Of a stretch of DNA of 64,000 nt, positions 1 to 9,564 are shown piece after piece; positions within the stretch are counted from its first letter, which is position 1, and every line of letters begins with the position of its first letter. The translations under genes were made by a program, and so were the position numbers. Below the pieces are notes generated by a model. That model was given only the letters and a program-made list of their open reading frames with translations. It searched no databases and was not told the origin of the DNA. The stretch covers positions 402,817,669 to 402,881,668 of the forward strand of contig NC_057811.1 of NCBI RefSeq assembly GCF_018294505.1, given 5' to 3'. Origin of the DNA: Triticum aestivum. Taxonomy: Eukaryota > Streptophyta > Magnoliopsida > Poales > Poaceae.

Positions 1-1498
1 TCCACCTCTATTTATAGGAAATCCCAAGGGGTAGGGTGGTTTTACAAGAAAACCCAAACCCACATGAAATGGAGTCCTTCCCAAGGACCTAAAGAGTGAA
101 AACAAGGGACAAGTGGGGCCCCATGGATGAGCTGCACCCATGAACGTCCCACCCCTTGTGGGGCCACCCAAAAAGGAGGTTCCCACCCTTCCAAATATCG
201 CAAAAAACACTTTCACTATTCACGACGACATTTTTCAGCGTCCGTTCGAACTGAAAATATTTATGTGGGCTTAGAACATTTCCAGTACCCACCATAATAA
301 TTTTCAACGCGTTCTGGAACAATTCCATTTTAGTGATTTTCATCTGCGAAAAGCATCTGAACCGGTTCTTGCAGCTCCGGAACATTTCCGGTTTTTATTT
401 CTGAAAATTCCGAAAAGTTTCTAGAATGATTCTGGCACCCTCCAAGAATTATCAGGCATGTGCTGAAACCATTTTGACTTAATGGCATACCCCGAAACAA
501 CTATTTCGGTTTCACCAAAACTCATCCGGTGACCTCTCCCTGCGGAACTTTTCCGCTGTCCGAAACTTTTCGGTGTCTGAAACTTTTTCGATGATTTTCT
601 CTCAGACTCCCTGTCTAGTATTCAGCAGATAGATGACCCGGAACCCCTTTCGATCAATGATCAACATCGGAGCCGTGGACACCCATATTAACACCTATAC
701 CCAGACGAATAAATATTCGAGTGAACCTCCAGTTGCAGTGAGCTATTCCTGTTGCTTCGCGATATGTCACAAACACCCGAGGTGAGATTTATTGCATCCC
801 CATGGACGAACAATTTGTCCACCATGCAAGTTACCTCGTTACCGGTTTTGTTCTCTTTTCTCGTTTCCGTGTTTCGGCATCCCAGTGATCAAATCACAAG
901 GTGTCTGGCCAGACGATTATGGATACCGTAACACCGAGAGGGCCCGAGAATATCTCTCCATCGTCGGAGGAGCAAATCCCAATCTTGAGCTATCAAGTTA
1001 CTTGACATACTTTTCCATGAACCCGTAAGCCGCCGTAATAGCCACCCATTTATGGATGATGTTTAACAAACCCCAAAGTTCATGAAGCAAGCATGAAGAA
1101 ACTCGATACTCTCACGGTCTAAGGAATCATGCAAACGTTAACCATCTCTGTGTTATGTACCATTAAACTTGTGACGAATGAATCTCATAGCATAACATCA
1201 ATCCGGGTCGATTCAACACAAATGTTCTCTTAACATTGTGCCCTCAAAGTTGCTGGCATAGACATGCCCATGACCAGGAAAACAGAATCATCATGCAACA
1301 CTTGAGGTAGTCTTAGAGGCCAGACTAGGAATACTTCTTACCGTTTATTATTCCACACGTGCATATGAGTCTTCCTCCGAGCCTCGTGTTATTGCAGACT
1401 CGAGAACCATAGCAGTTATAGCATGGAACATAAACATAATTATGAACATGGAGATAAGTAATAGCATTTATTATTGCCTCTAGGGCATATCTCCTACA
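1..1498 (-). mobile_element. Ty1-copia LTR, Angela/BARE/WIS-like (cut by window edge)
   Basis: On the minus strand this begins TGTAGGAGATATGCCC at 1498 and continues with the AGAGGCAATAATAAA block found at the start of Triticeae copia LTRs of the Angela/BARE/WIS group. It runs to the window edge without reaching a CA terminus, so only the U3 part and promoter are visible. No polypurine tract lies just outside 1498, so this looks like the 5' LTR of a minus-strand element or a solo LTR. It interrupts the LTR fragment at 1499-1899. The superfamily is clear. The exact family is not: the sequence differs from the Angela consensus I remember. Confidence 0.75.
8..17 (-). promoter_or_regulatory. TATA box of the copia LTR
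   Basis: The minus strand reads CTATAAATAG, a canonical plant TATA box, about 1.48 kb into the LTR. That is where the U3/R boundary is expected in a long copia LTR of roughly 1.7 kb. Transcription would run toward lower coordinates, out of the window. Confidence 0.55.
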
Positions 1499-1899
1499 AA
1501 CTGAACTCAGTGGCTCCGGATAGAAAGAATCGGTGGGGCCGAGTTGGATATTTGGTTTGGGACAGATGTGGATATGAGAAAGTAGTGGAGGGTTTTGGAG
1601 CATATCACTAAGCATTTTGAGCAAGAACCTCATTAAGCAACACCTCATCCCTTCTTAATAGTATTGGCTTTTCCTATAGACTCAATGTGATCTTGGATCA
1701 CTAAAATAGAAAATGTAGAGTCTTGTGCTTTGAGTTTGAGCCAATCTTTTGTCCTTAGCAATTTGAAGGGTCCACTTCCTAATCCATGCCATGCCAATCA
1801 TTGAGCTTTCCTGAAATATTCATCTTGAAATAGCATTGGCTCAATGAGCTATATGTTGATAGGAATTACCAAAACCACCCAGGGATAGTTGCACTTTCA
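1499..1899 (-). repeat. Gypsy-type LTR fragment, 5' part
   Basis: On the minus strand this starts TGAAAGTGCAACTATCCC at 1899, a start I recognise from a common Triticeae gypsy LTR. It ends abruptly where the copia LTR begins. No internal domain or second LTR is visible. The right edge abuts decayed CACTA coding sequence, so this LTR probably inserted into the CACTA element and was later hit by the copia element. The family name is uncertain. Confidence 0.55.
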
Positions 1900-1904
1900 G
1901 TAAG

Positions 1905-4036
1905 GCCTCTTCGGAAGAGGCGCGAGGCTTGGACCAAATTGAAATCGCTTGCCTCCTGTACCTTTACTTGTACCGCTAGCCACCATAGCTGCGGCGGCTC
2001 TCTTCCGCTGTTGCTTAGGCGGCGGAGACGGCTGACATGCCTGACTTGGAGGAGGAGGAGTGGGTTGACGTGGTGCCGGACTTGGAGGAGGAGGAGTGGC
2101 CTGACGCGGTGCCGAACTTGGAGGAGGAGTGGCCTGACGTGTTGGCGGACTTGAAGGAGCAGGACTCTGCTGAGGCGGTGGCTGATGACTTGGAGGAGCG
2201 GGAGTCTGGTGATGCGGTGGCAGACTTCGAGGAGTAGTCGGCTGACGCGGTGTCGGTGGCCTTGGAAAGATGATGCAATCCTTTCTCCATAGAATGATAC
2301 GATGTATGGCCTCTCCCAGTGTGTGCTCGTCCTCACCTCCAGGAATGTCAAGCTATAGCCCCGATTATTGTGCCACCACTTCATCAACCACGACACGAGC
2401 ATAGCCAGCTGGAATCGGGTTGCAATGGATGGTTGCTTCAGGTGGATTTCTATAAGCAACGCCGTCCGCCACCTTCATGGATATGTTCTTCATTTTGAAG
2501 TGTAGCTCACAATTAGTGTTATCTATGATGTCATCCACAGGGTATCTATCCAGCAGTGCCTCGCCCGGGGTGGAACCCATGCTGCTTCTCGGCATGGATG
2601 GGACGGTGCTATCCAATGCTTGATCCGCTAGCCGCTGCCACTGCTGAGACCCCCTTTCTTGGCTAAGTGAGTCGATCTGCTGCTGCCACTGGAATTGGAG
2701 TGCCAACTCCGCGTGCGCTGATTCTAGGCCTTTAAGGCGTTATGCTTCCTGCTTCCTCTGCTCCTCCTCCGGCTTCCTCTTCTTCTCCTCCTCCATCTTC
2801 TTTCTCGCACGACTTCTGTAGTCGGCGTTCCAGTCCGCAAACCCCTCATACCACGGAACAACGCCTTTGCCTCGTGTTCTTCCCGGGTGTTCAGGATTTC
2901 CCAGGGCACGCGTATGCTCGTCGTTCTCTCTGTTGGGCGTGAACACCCCCGTTCGAGCCTCTTCTATTGCAACAAGTATTTTGACGTCGACTCCTTTAAG
3001 ACTTGCCTTCTCCAAAACCTGGCCTGTCTTTGGGTCCAACGTCCCCCCGTGCGCATAGAACCAAGTCCTGCACCTGGGGCGCCAGCTCAATGTAACTGGA
3101 ATGGCCCCTGCATCCACCATCTGTTGCTCAGCCTTATCCCACTTAGGTCGGGCCACCGCATAGCCACCTCGCCCCGGCCTATGGTAATGCCCCTTTTTCG
3201 CGGCATTGAGGTTGTTTACTCTCGACCATTCCTTAGCTAATTCCGATTCCTTGAATTTCACGAAAGTGGGCCAGTGATCTCTTTGCTTCTCCAGTGTTCC
3301 CGTGAATTCTGGAGTCTTCTTTCCTCCTTTGACATACTTGGCCCATATACTTTTCTTGTGGTTGTTGAATGCAACCGCCATCTTCATAAAAGCAACGTCC
3401 TTGACTTTCTGCACATCTGCATCTGTGAAATGATCTGGTAGGGTGAAATGTGACATGAGAGATTCCCAAAGCATATCTTTTGCTCTTTGGTCAACAAAAG
3501 TAAGATCTGGACGTTCCTTTGCTGGCTTTTGCCATTCTTGAATGGAGATCGGGATTTGGTCCTTCACAAGAACTCCGCACTGACGAATGACCTTGCCCGC
3601 GTTCTTCTTAGGCTCGCCTGGTTCGCCATTAGGTTTGATGGCATCGATGTTGTACTTTACGCCATGCTTCAACTTTTTGGCCGGGCCTCACACTGTCCTA
3701 CTGCCTGTAGAAGATTTGCTCGATCCGGAGGGCTGAAAGAAGAAAGATCGATTCGTTAATATATATACAAATCATTTAAAACATGTGATGGTCACCAGAT
3801 GCCTGCTTATATAAATATACCTCGCCGGTCTTTGTTATTTCAAAATCAACATTTTCTTTGTCATCATAATGATAGTTCTGGACTTCATCTATTCGTTCGT
3901 CTTCATCAAATATCATACCCTCACCGATAGGGTTCAGATATTGTGAGCCGTCATCTTCTTCAAACTCATCTGAGCAAGGGGATGAGCGTATGATGTTGAA
4001 CAGGGCCTCCTCTCCTTCTCTGTCGGTATTGTCCAT
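1905..4036 (-). pseudogene. CACTA (En/Spm) accessory protein gene, Transposase_24/DUF8039 type, decayed
   Basis: Exon 1 (4036-3821) starts MDNTDREGEEAL and is acidic, with donor GAG|GTATAT. Exon 2 starts at 3732 after TTTCAG. It carries the PF03004-type block (CGVLVKDQIPISIQEW, then W-rich segments and KHGVKYNIDAIKPNGEP) down to about 2740. A DUF8039-like block follows (YPVDDIIDNTNCELHF), then a proline-rich tail of PPPPS repeats. In-frame stops lie at about 3682 (CGA to TGA), 2740 and 2367-2355, so it is a pseudogene. In intact CACTA elements such a protein is thought to be a DNA-binding partner of the transposase. The gypsy LTR at 1899 adjoins its 3' end. Confidence 0.75.
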
Positions 4037-4152
4037 AGCTTTTATTTAACTAATCCAGAAGAAATATAAAATAATTTAGTATTCAAATTACAATGCATGC
4101 ATGCAATCAATAAAGAAAACTGAATCATAGTACATAATGTGCATCATCGAAT

Positions 4153-4410
4153 ATAATCTCGAATACATTGTCTCGAATATTATCGAATAATATATATAAT
4201 CTCGAATACATCGTCTCGAATATTATCAAATAATATATATAATCTTGAATACATCGTCTCGAATATTATCGAATAATATATATAATCTCGAATACATCGT
4301 CTCGAATATTATCGAATAATATATATAATCTCAAATACATCGTCTCGAATATTATTGAATAATATATATAATCTCGAATACATCGTCTAGAATATTGTCG
4401 AATACATCAC
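4153..4410. repeat. 43-bp AT-rich tandem repeat, six copies
   Basis: Units begin ATAATCTCGAATACATCG at 4153, 4196, 4239, 4282, 4325 and 4368, exactly 43 bp apart, with a few substitutions each. The repeated TCGAATA word makes the array partly self-complementary. It lies just upstream (minus-strand sense) of the MDNTDREG exon, so it is intronic or promoter sequence of the CACTA gene. Confidence 0.85.
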
Positions 4411-4439
4411 TAGCTAGCTAATATAGATCGAACACTATC

Positions 4440-4870
4440 GAATAATCTAGTTCACTCGCGGTTCCTGAGGCACGGGCGGTGTACACCCAAAGAGAAGGAA
4501 CCATCACAGGATCATAGCTTGGGTGAGATCCCCGAAGAACCTGCCAGGTATTGGAGAACTTGACGTCCATATCAGCCATGTAGCGAAGGACGTGCTCGTC
4601 CTCCTCCCTGACACGGCAACTTACCACCTCCGGCAGGGCCGACTCCCTCCACACCAAAAGTGGCCCACGCGAACGCCACCAAAGGAGCTCCGGGTTGACG
4701 ACGGGACTCGGGGCCGGGTTCCTCACCAAGCGGCGCGCCCCTGAAGTAGAACCTCCCAGTGCCAGCCCGGCGGAGCCCAATCCCAGACAAGGCTCCTCTG
4801 AAGCAGGACGTCATCGCAAACGGGTCGACGGCAAGGATGCAGGCCGGACATCGTTGACGTCGAGAACAAA
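4440..4870 (-). pseudogene. GC-rich upstream exon remnants of a CACTA gene
   Basis: Two overlapping minus-strand frames (4949-4572 and 4780-4418) hold segments such as MTSCFRGALSG and YDPVMVPSLWVYTARASG, which I associate with Triticeae CACTA elements. Neither frame is open throughout, so at least one frameshift separates them. Orientation and position fit an upstream part of the gene at 1905-4036. No domain is recognised. Confidence 0.35.
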
Positions 4871-4974
4871 TTCTATATGCAAATGTAACATTTTTTAAAT
4901 GATTGGATTGTGATTTCTTATATACAAATTCTATATGCAAATGTAACATAACAGATTCTCTTAACCTCTAAGGG

Positions 4975-5450
4975 ATTTAACAAAATGGCGTCATTCTGGA
5001 TGTGCAGAAAATGGTCCATATTTTTCCTGATCTCATCTACCCTTCTATATGTCACGTTGTCTAGTGTCAAATGGTTCAAGAAAACCATGGCTTCATCATT
5101 AGCCGGAAGTAACAACCGCATAATGGTACAAAGCTCTCCAAAATTGTTTTGGAACGGAGTCCCGGATAGGATAATTCGCTTTTTGGTACAAAGTTCAGCA
5201 AAGCCTTCCGAATATCGCTATTTGGAAGGCCTTTGCTGAAATTCGTACAAAAAAGCGAATTATACTATCCAGAACTCCGTTCCAAAACAACTTCGAAGAG
5301 CTTCGTAGCATCATACGCCTCTTACTCCCGGCTAATGATGAAGCCATGGATTTCTTCGATACTTCGACAGACAACGTGACATATAGAAGAATATATACAT
5401 AGATGAGATAAAAAAAAATTTGGATCAACTTGTGCACATCCATAATGGGG
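4975..5450. repeat. Imperfect inverted repeat with ~235-bp arms
   Basis: The left arm (4975-5215) and right arm (5216-5450) are diverged reverse complements around the centre CTTCCGAATATCGCTATTTG. Shared words include GGATGTGCA, CTTCTATATGTCACGTTGTC and CCATGGCTTCATCATTAGCC, each found as its complement in the other arm. The short ORFs on both strands here are by-products of the palindrome. The transcript could fold into one long hairpin. It is probably an internal CACTA palindrome or an inserted foldback element. Confidence 0.8.
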
Positions 5451-5454
5451 GCAT

Positions 5455-5945
5455 TCTTGATAAATCTATGTCAAAGTCAAACTTTGACATATGATCAAAT
5501 ATTGTTGCATATGTCAAAATTCAAACTTTGACATATGATCAAATGTTGCATATGTCAAAATTCAAACTTTGACATATGATCAATTAATATATATGATCAA
5601 ATGTTGCATATGTCAAAAACTTTGACATATGATATCTAGCTAGCTAATTCATCTAACATTTGAAAAAAGTATAAAAAACTAATTCATCTAACATTAATAT
5701 ATCTAATTCATTGATAACTAAAAGTATAAAAAAACTAATTCATCTAACATTTCTATCTAGCTAATTCATCTAACATTTGACATTAATCTAACATTTCTAT
5801 CTAATTCATCTAACATTTGACATTAATATATCTAATTCGATCATCTAAATAACAATTTGGCATTAATCTAATTCATCCAGCTAGCTAAAACTTTGACATT
5901 GATCTAACATTTTTATATATCCAATTCATATAACATTTCTATAAG
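5455..5945. repeat. AT-rich simple and short tandem repeats
   Basis: 5465-5635 repeats the word CAAACTTTGACATATGATCAA with a TTGCATATGTCAAAA spacer. 5640-5945 repeats AATTCATCTAACATTT. No coding signal. The position fits a CACTA intron. Confidence 0.6.
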
Positions 5946-5997
5946 TAAAAGTATAAAAAACTAAAAAACAGAAGACAGAAAATAAGTAAGAAAAATA

Positions 5998-6036
5998 TGC
6001 GTGTGTGTGTGTGCGTGTACGTATGTGTGTGTACGG
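5998..6036. repeat. GT-type microsatellite
   Basis: An interrupted (GT)n tract with CG and TAC interruptions. The peptide frames across it and its neighbour are low complexity and not genes. Confidence 0.8.
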
Positions 6037-6039
6037 GCA

Positions 6040-6265
6040 GGCTCGATCGGATGATCGAGGGCGCGGCCATGACGCATGGGGCTCACAGCGGGGCGACCCG
6101 GGCGGCGACGGGGCGGCGACGGGGCGGCGGCGTACGGGGCGGCGGCGAGACGGCGACAACGGGGACAGGGGCGGCGACGGCGACGGCGCGGGACGGGACG
6201 GGGGCGGCGTATGGGGCGGCGGCGATGTCGAAGCAGAGGAGAGGAAGTGGAAGATGAAACTGCAA
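6040..6265 (-). other. GC-rich CGG-repeat block, possible leader exon
   Basis: A highly GC-rich run of imperfect GGCGGCGAC units, open in several frames on both strands only because of its composition. A similar GC-rich block often lies at the 5' end of Triticeae CACTA genes, and the minus-strand orientation would fit. No protein is claimed. Confidence 0.35.
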
Positions 6266-6294
6266 AATTTTGAAGTGTTGTTTATATAGGATGG

Positions 6295-6450
6295 ACCTTT
6301 AGTACCGGTTGGAGCCACCAACCGGTACTAAAGGTCTATTTTGGCCAGGCCAAGCGGCGGGAAGCGCATTCCTTTAGTACCGGGTCGTGGCAGCAACCGG
6401 TACTAAAGACCCCCCTTAGTACCGGTTGGAGCCACGACCCGGTACTAAAG
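6295..6450. repeat. ACCGGT hairpins, CACTA subterminal-type
   Basis: 6295-6335 is a perfect hairpin: 18-bp arms ACCTTTAGTACCGGTTGG with loop AGCCA. 6370-6450 is a larger inverted repeat whose outer arms contain CCTTTAGTACCGGGTCGTGG and its complement, enclosing another pair of ACCGGT words. The word TTTAGTACCGGTT is typical of subterminal regions of cereal CACTA-like elements, where transposase-associated proteins are thought to bind. Confidence 0.75.
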
Positions 6451-6977
6451 GGGGTGCGCTGCCACCCGCGGTGCACAAAGTTTAGTTCCACCTCGCCGAG
6501 CGAAGGGCAGCCGCAGTGGTTTATAAACCCAGCCGCGGCTGCTCCTTCAAGCTCCTCTCCAAAGCAGGCTTCTGGGCATAAACTGTTGCGCTGCCCTGTG
6601 GGCCCACCGGGCCTTGCGGGCTGCATCCTGGCCCAACTATAGGTTGGGTTTCTAGTCGTATGCAGGCCGTTGTGGCCCAGTAGGCGGGCTTTTTTATTTT
6701 CTTTATTTTTTTCTATTTATTTGTGAGTTGTTTTTTGCTGTATTTGGAGTTTCTTTGTGAATATTTTTACTTTAGGTACAAAAAATTACAAACTTTCTCT
6801 TAGTGCCAGCAGTTTCAAATTTGAATAGTTTAAATTTGAATTATTTGAAATTTGTGTGAATCACTAGTTTGTGATTAACTTTACTTTAAAAATAGATTTT
6901 TCAGTGATTCTATTTTTTTATGTTTAATACTAGTGTGTTTTATCATTATATTCAATTTGGTAATACTTAGGTTATTT
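6451..6977. other. Non-coding subterminal DNA of the CACTA element
   Basis: No gene. The sequence moves from GC-rich words (GGGCCCACCGGGCC) to AT-rich DNA with overlapping ATTTGAATAGTTTAAATTTGAAT words. It lies between the ACCGGT hairpins and the ~337-bp array and probably belongs to the same transposon. Confidence 0.4.
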
Positions 6978-8927
6978 AAAAAAATGAAATGCGTTTGTAA
7001 CAGATGAGTTTTCGTCTGAAACCTTGATACTTCGAAAGAGATTGTCCATTTTGTACATGAAGTGCATCCAGTTTTTTCCGTAACCATCTCTACTTTTTTG
7101 CAAATGCTATGTGGGTGAAATGATGATACCAGGCCAACTTTCAACCTTTTCAGAGTTCATTTGTAGTGCTTTTCAATTTCAGGGTCATTTAGCTCAAAAA
7201 AATCAGTAAATGCATGGAAAATAGCAAATGATGTCAGAAAGGGTTGAAAGTTGATGACGTGGCTTTGAATGGTGCATACTGAACGCACAAAAAGTCTAGA
7301 GTTGAAATAAGTTTAAAAAATGAAATGCCTTTGTAACAGATGAGTTTTCGTTCGAAACCCTGATACTTCGAAAGAGATTGTCCATTTTGTACACGAAGTG
7401 CATCAAGTTATTGCCGTAACCCTCTCAACTTTTTTGCACATGCTATGTGGGTGAAATGATGATACCATGCCAACTTTCAACCTTTTCAGAGTTCATTTGT
7501 AGTGCTTTTCAATTTCAGGGTCGTTTAGCTCAAAAAATGAGTAAATGCATGAAAAATAACAAATGATGTCAGAAAGGGTTGAAAGTTGATGATGTGGCTT
7601 TGAATGGTGCATACTAAACACACAAAGTCTGGAGTTGAAATAAGTTAAAAAAAGAATTGCCTTTGTAACAGATGAGTTTTCGTCTCAAACCCTAATACTT
7701 CGAAAGAGATTGTCCATTTTGTACATGAAGTGCATCAAGTTTTTGCCGTAACCCTCTCAACTTTTTTGCACATGCTATGTGGGTGAAATGATGATACCAT
7801 GCCAACTTTCAACCTTTTCAGAGTTCATTTGTAGTGCTTTTCAATTTTAGGGTCATTTAGCTCAAAAAAAAAATCAGTAAATGCATGAAAAATAGCAAAT
7901 GATGTCAAAAAGGGTTGAAAGTTGATGACGTGGCTTTGAATGGTGCATACTGAATGCAGAAAAAGTCTGGAGTTGTAATAAGTTTAAAAAAATGAAATGC
8001 CTTTCTAACAGATGAGTTTTTGTTCGGAACCTTGATACTTCGAAAGAGATTGTCCATTTATACACGAAGTGCATCCAGTTTTTGTCGTAACCCTCTCAAC
8101 TTTTTTGCACATGCTATGTGGGTGAAATGGTGATATCATGCTAACTTTCAACCTTTTCAGAGTTCATTTTGTAGTGCTTTTCAATTTCAGGGTCATTTAG
8201 CTCAAAAAAAATCAGTAAATGAGCTAAAAAATAGCAAATGAAGTCAGAAAGGGTTGAAAGTTGATGATGTGGCTTTGAATGGTGCATACTGAATGCACAA
8301 AAAGTCTGGAGTTGTAATAAGTTTAAAAAATGAAATGCCTTTCTAACAGATGAGTTTTTGTTCGGAACCCTGATACTTTGAAAGAGATTGTCCATTTTGT
8401 ACACGAAGTGCATCCAGTTTTTGCTGTAACCCTCTCAACTTTTTTGCACATGATATGTGGGTGAAATGGTGATATCATGCCAACTTTCAACCTTTTTAGA
8501 GTTCATTTTGTAGTGATTTTCAATTTCAGGGTCATTTAGCTCACAAAAATCAGTAAATGAGCTAAAAATAGCAAATGAAGTCATAAAGGGTTGAAAGTTG
8601 ATGATGTGGCTTTGAATGGTGCATACTGAACGCACAAAAAGTCTGGAGTTGTAATAAGTTTAGAAAAATGAAATGCCTTTGTAACATATGAGTGTTCGTC
8701 CGAAACCCTGATACTTCGGAAGAGATTGTCCATTTTGTACACGAAGTGCATCCAGTTTTTGCCGTAACCCTCTCACCTTTTTTGCACATTCTATGTGGGT
8801 GAAATGGTGATACCATGCCAACTTTCAACCTTTTCAGAGTTCGTTTTATAGTGCTTTTCAATTTAAGGGTCATTTAGCTCAAAAAATCAGTAAATGAGGT
8901 GAAAAGTAGCAAATGAAGTCAGAAAGG
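6978..8927. repeat. Tandem array of ~337-bp units, about 5.8 copies
   Basis: The anchor word TGAAATGCCTTTGTAACA (or a close variant) recurs at 6985, 7321, 7653, 7993, 8331 and 8669, spacings of 332-340 bp. Each unit also contains CTTCGAAAGAGATTGTCC, GCACATGCTATGTGGGTGAAA and GTCTGGAGTTG. The array ends abruptly at 8927. Minus-strand ORFs repeat every ~337 bp because they are the same frame in each unit, with no conserved protein. Such arrays are characteristic of the large Triticeae CACTA families. Confidence 0.9.
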
Positions 8928-9087
8928 TACACGTTTTTCCGAAGCACAAAAGTATATGTTCCAAATGCCAAAACACATAAGCACCCTAACTATTACAAAG
9001 ATTCCCTATGGTTTGTCCAAAGTGGGACTTTTCAGATATATAAGTCCGGAAACTCACTAAAGAAGAAAGGGATAACGGTGAAGCCGG
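8928..9087. other. Unassigned 160 bp next to the array
   Basis: Follows the array without a recognisable join. It is probably an intron or 3' flank of the transposase fragment at 9088-9525. No repeat or coding signal seen. Confidence 0.3.
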
Positions 9088-9525
9088 TCACATCCCAGAC
9101 TGGGATCTTTGGGTGTGAAACTTTTTCTTCACGTGTGTCCCTTTGTGCCGTAACCATGGACAATATTCATCATTTAACTGGATGCTCGGGTCAATATTCA
9201 CTGTGAAGGGAGCAATTTCATGAAACTTTTCATAATCTTCTAACATGTCTGTCTTGTCATCCACTCCCACGATGTTTCTTTTCCCTGAAAGAACTATGTG
9301 GCGCTTTGGCTCATCGTATGATGTATTCGCTTCCTTATCTTTTCTTTTTCTCAGCTTGGTAGACATGTCCTTCACATAGAAAACCTGCACCACATCATTG
9401 GCTAGGACAAATGGTTCGTCTGTGTACGCAAGATTGTTGAGATCCACTGTTGTCATTCCGTATTGCGGGTCTTCCGTTACCCCGCCTCGTGTCTGATGTC
9501 GCTTGAAGCTACATTGGTATCTCCC
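9088..9525 (-). pseudogene. CACTA transposase C-terminal fragment (DUF4216-like)
   Basis: The minus-strand frame reads DPQYGMTTVDLNNLAY, then DEPFVLANDVVQVFYV, then KRHIVLSGKRNIVG and a WLR ending. This is the typical C-terminal region downstream of the catalytic domain in Triticeae CACTA transposases (DUF4216 region). The catalytic Transposase_21 domain is absent because an LTR scrap and then gypsy element A replace the upstream sequence at about 9525. The fragment is on the same strand as the accessory gene at 1905-4036, and both may derive from one element. Confidence 0.7.
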
Positions 9526-9561
9526 CAAAGAGGAAGGGATGATGCAGCACAGCGGCGGTAG
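9511..9561. repeat. LTR scrap, left part
   Basis: The sequence GATGCAGCACAGCGGCGGTAG is the left part of a Triticeae LTR motif that continues as GGTATTTCCCTCAG. That continuation is at 30578-30610, on the far side of the gypsy nest. The two scraps together form the pre-insertion target. Confidence 0.5.
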
Positions 9562-9564
9562 AAG

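Noticed and set aside
1866..2459. 197-codon minus-strand ORF with repeated LLLQVRH
   Set aside because: Shadow of the Pro-rich tail of the CACTA accessory gene; the repetition comes from the tandem PPPPS codons.
5997..6321. Genes in the CGG-rich block
   Set aside because: Five overlapping frames on both strands, all low complexity.
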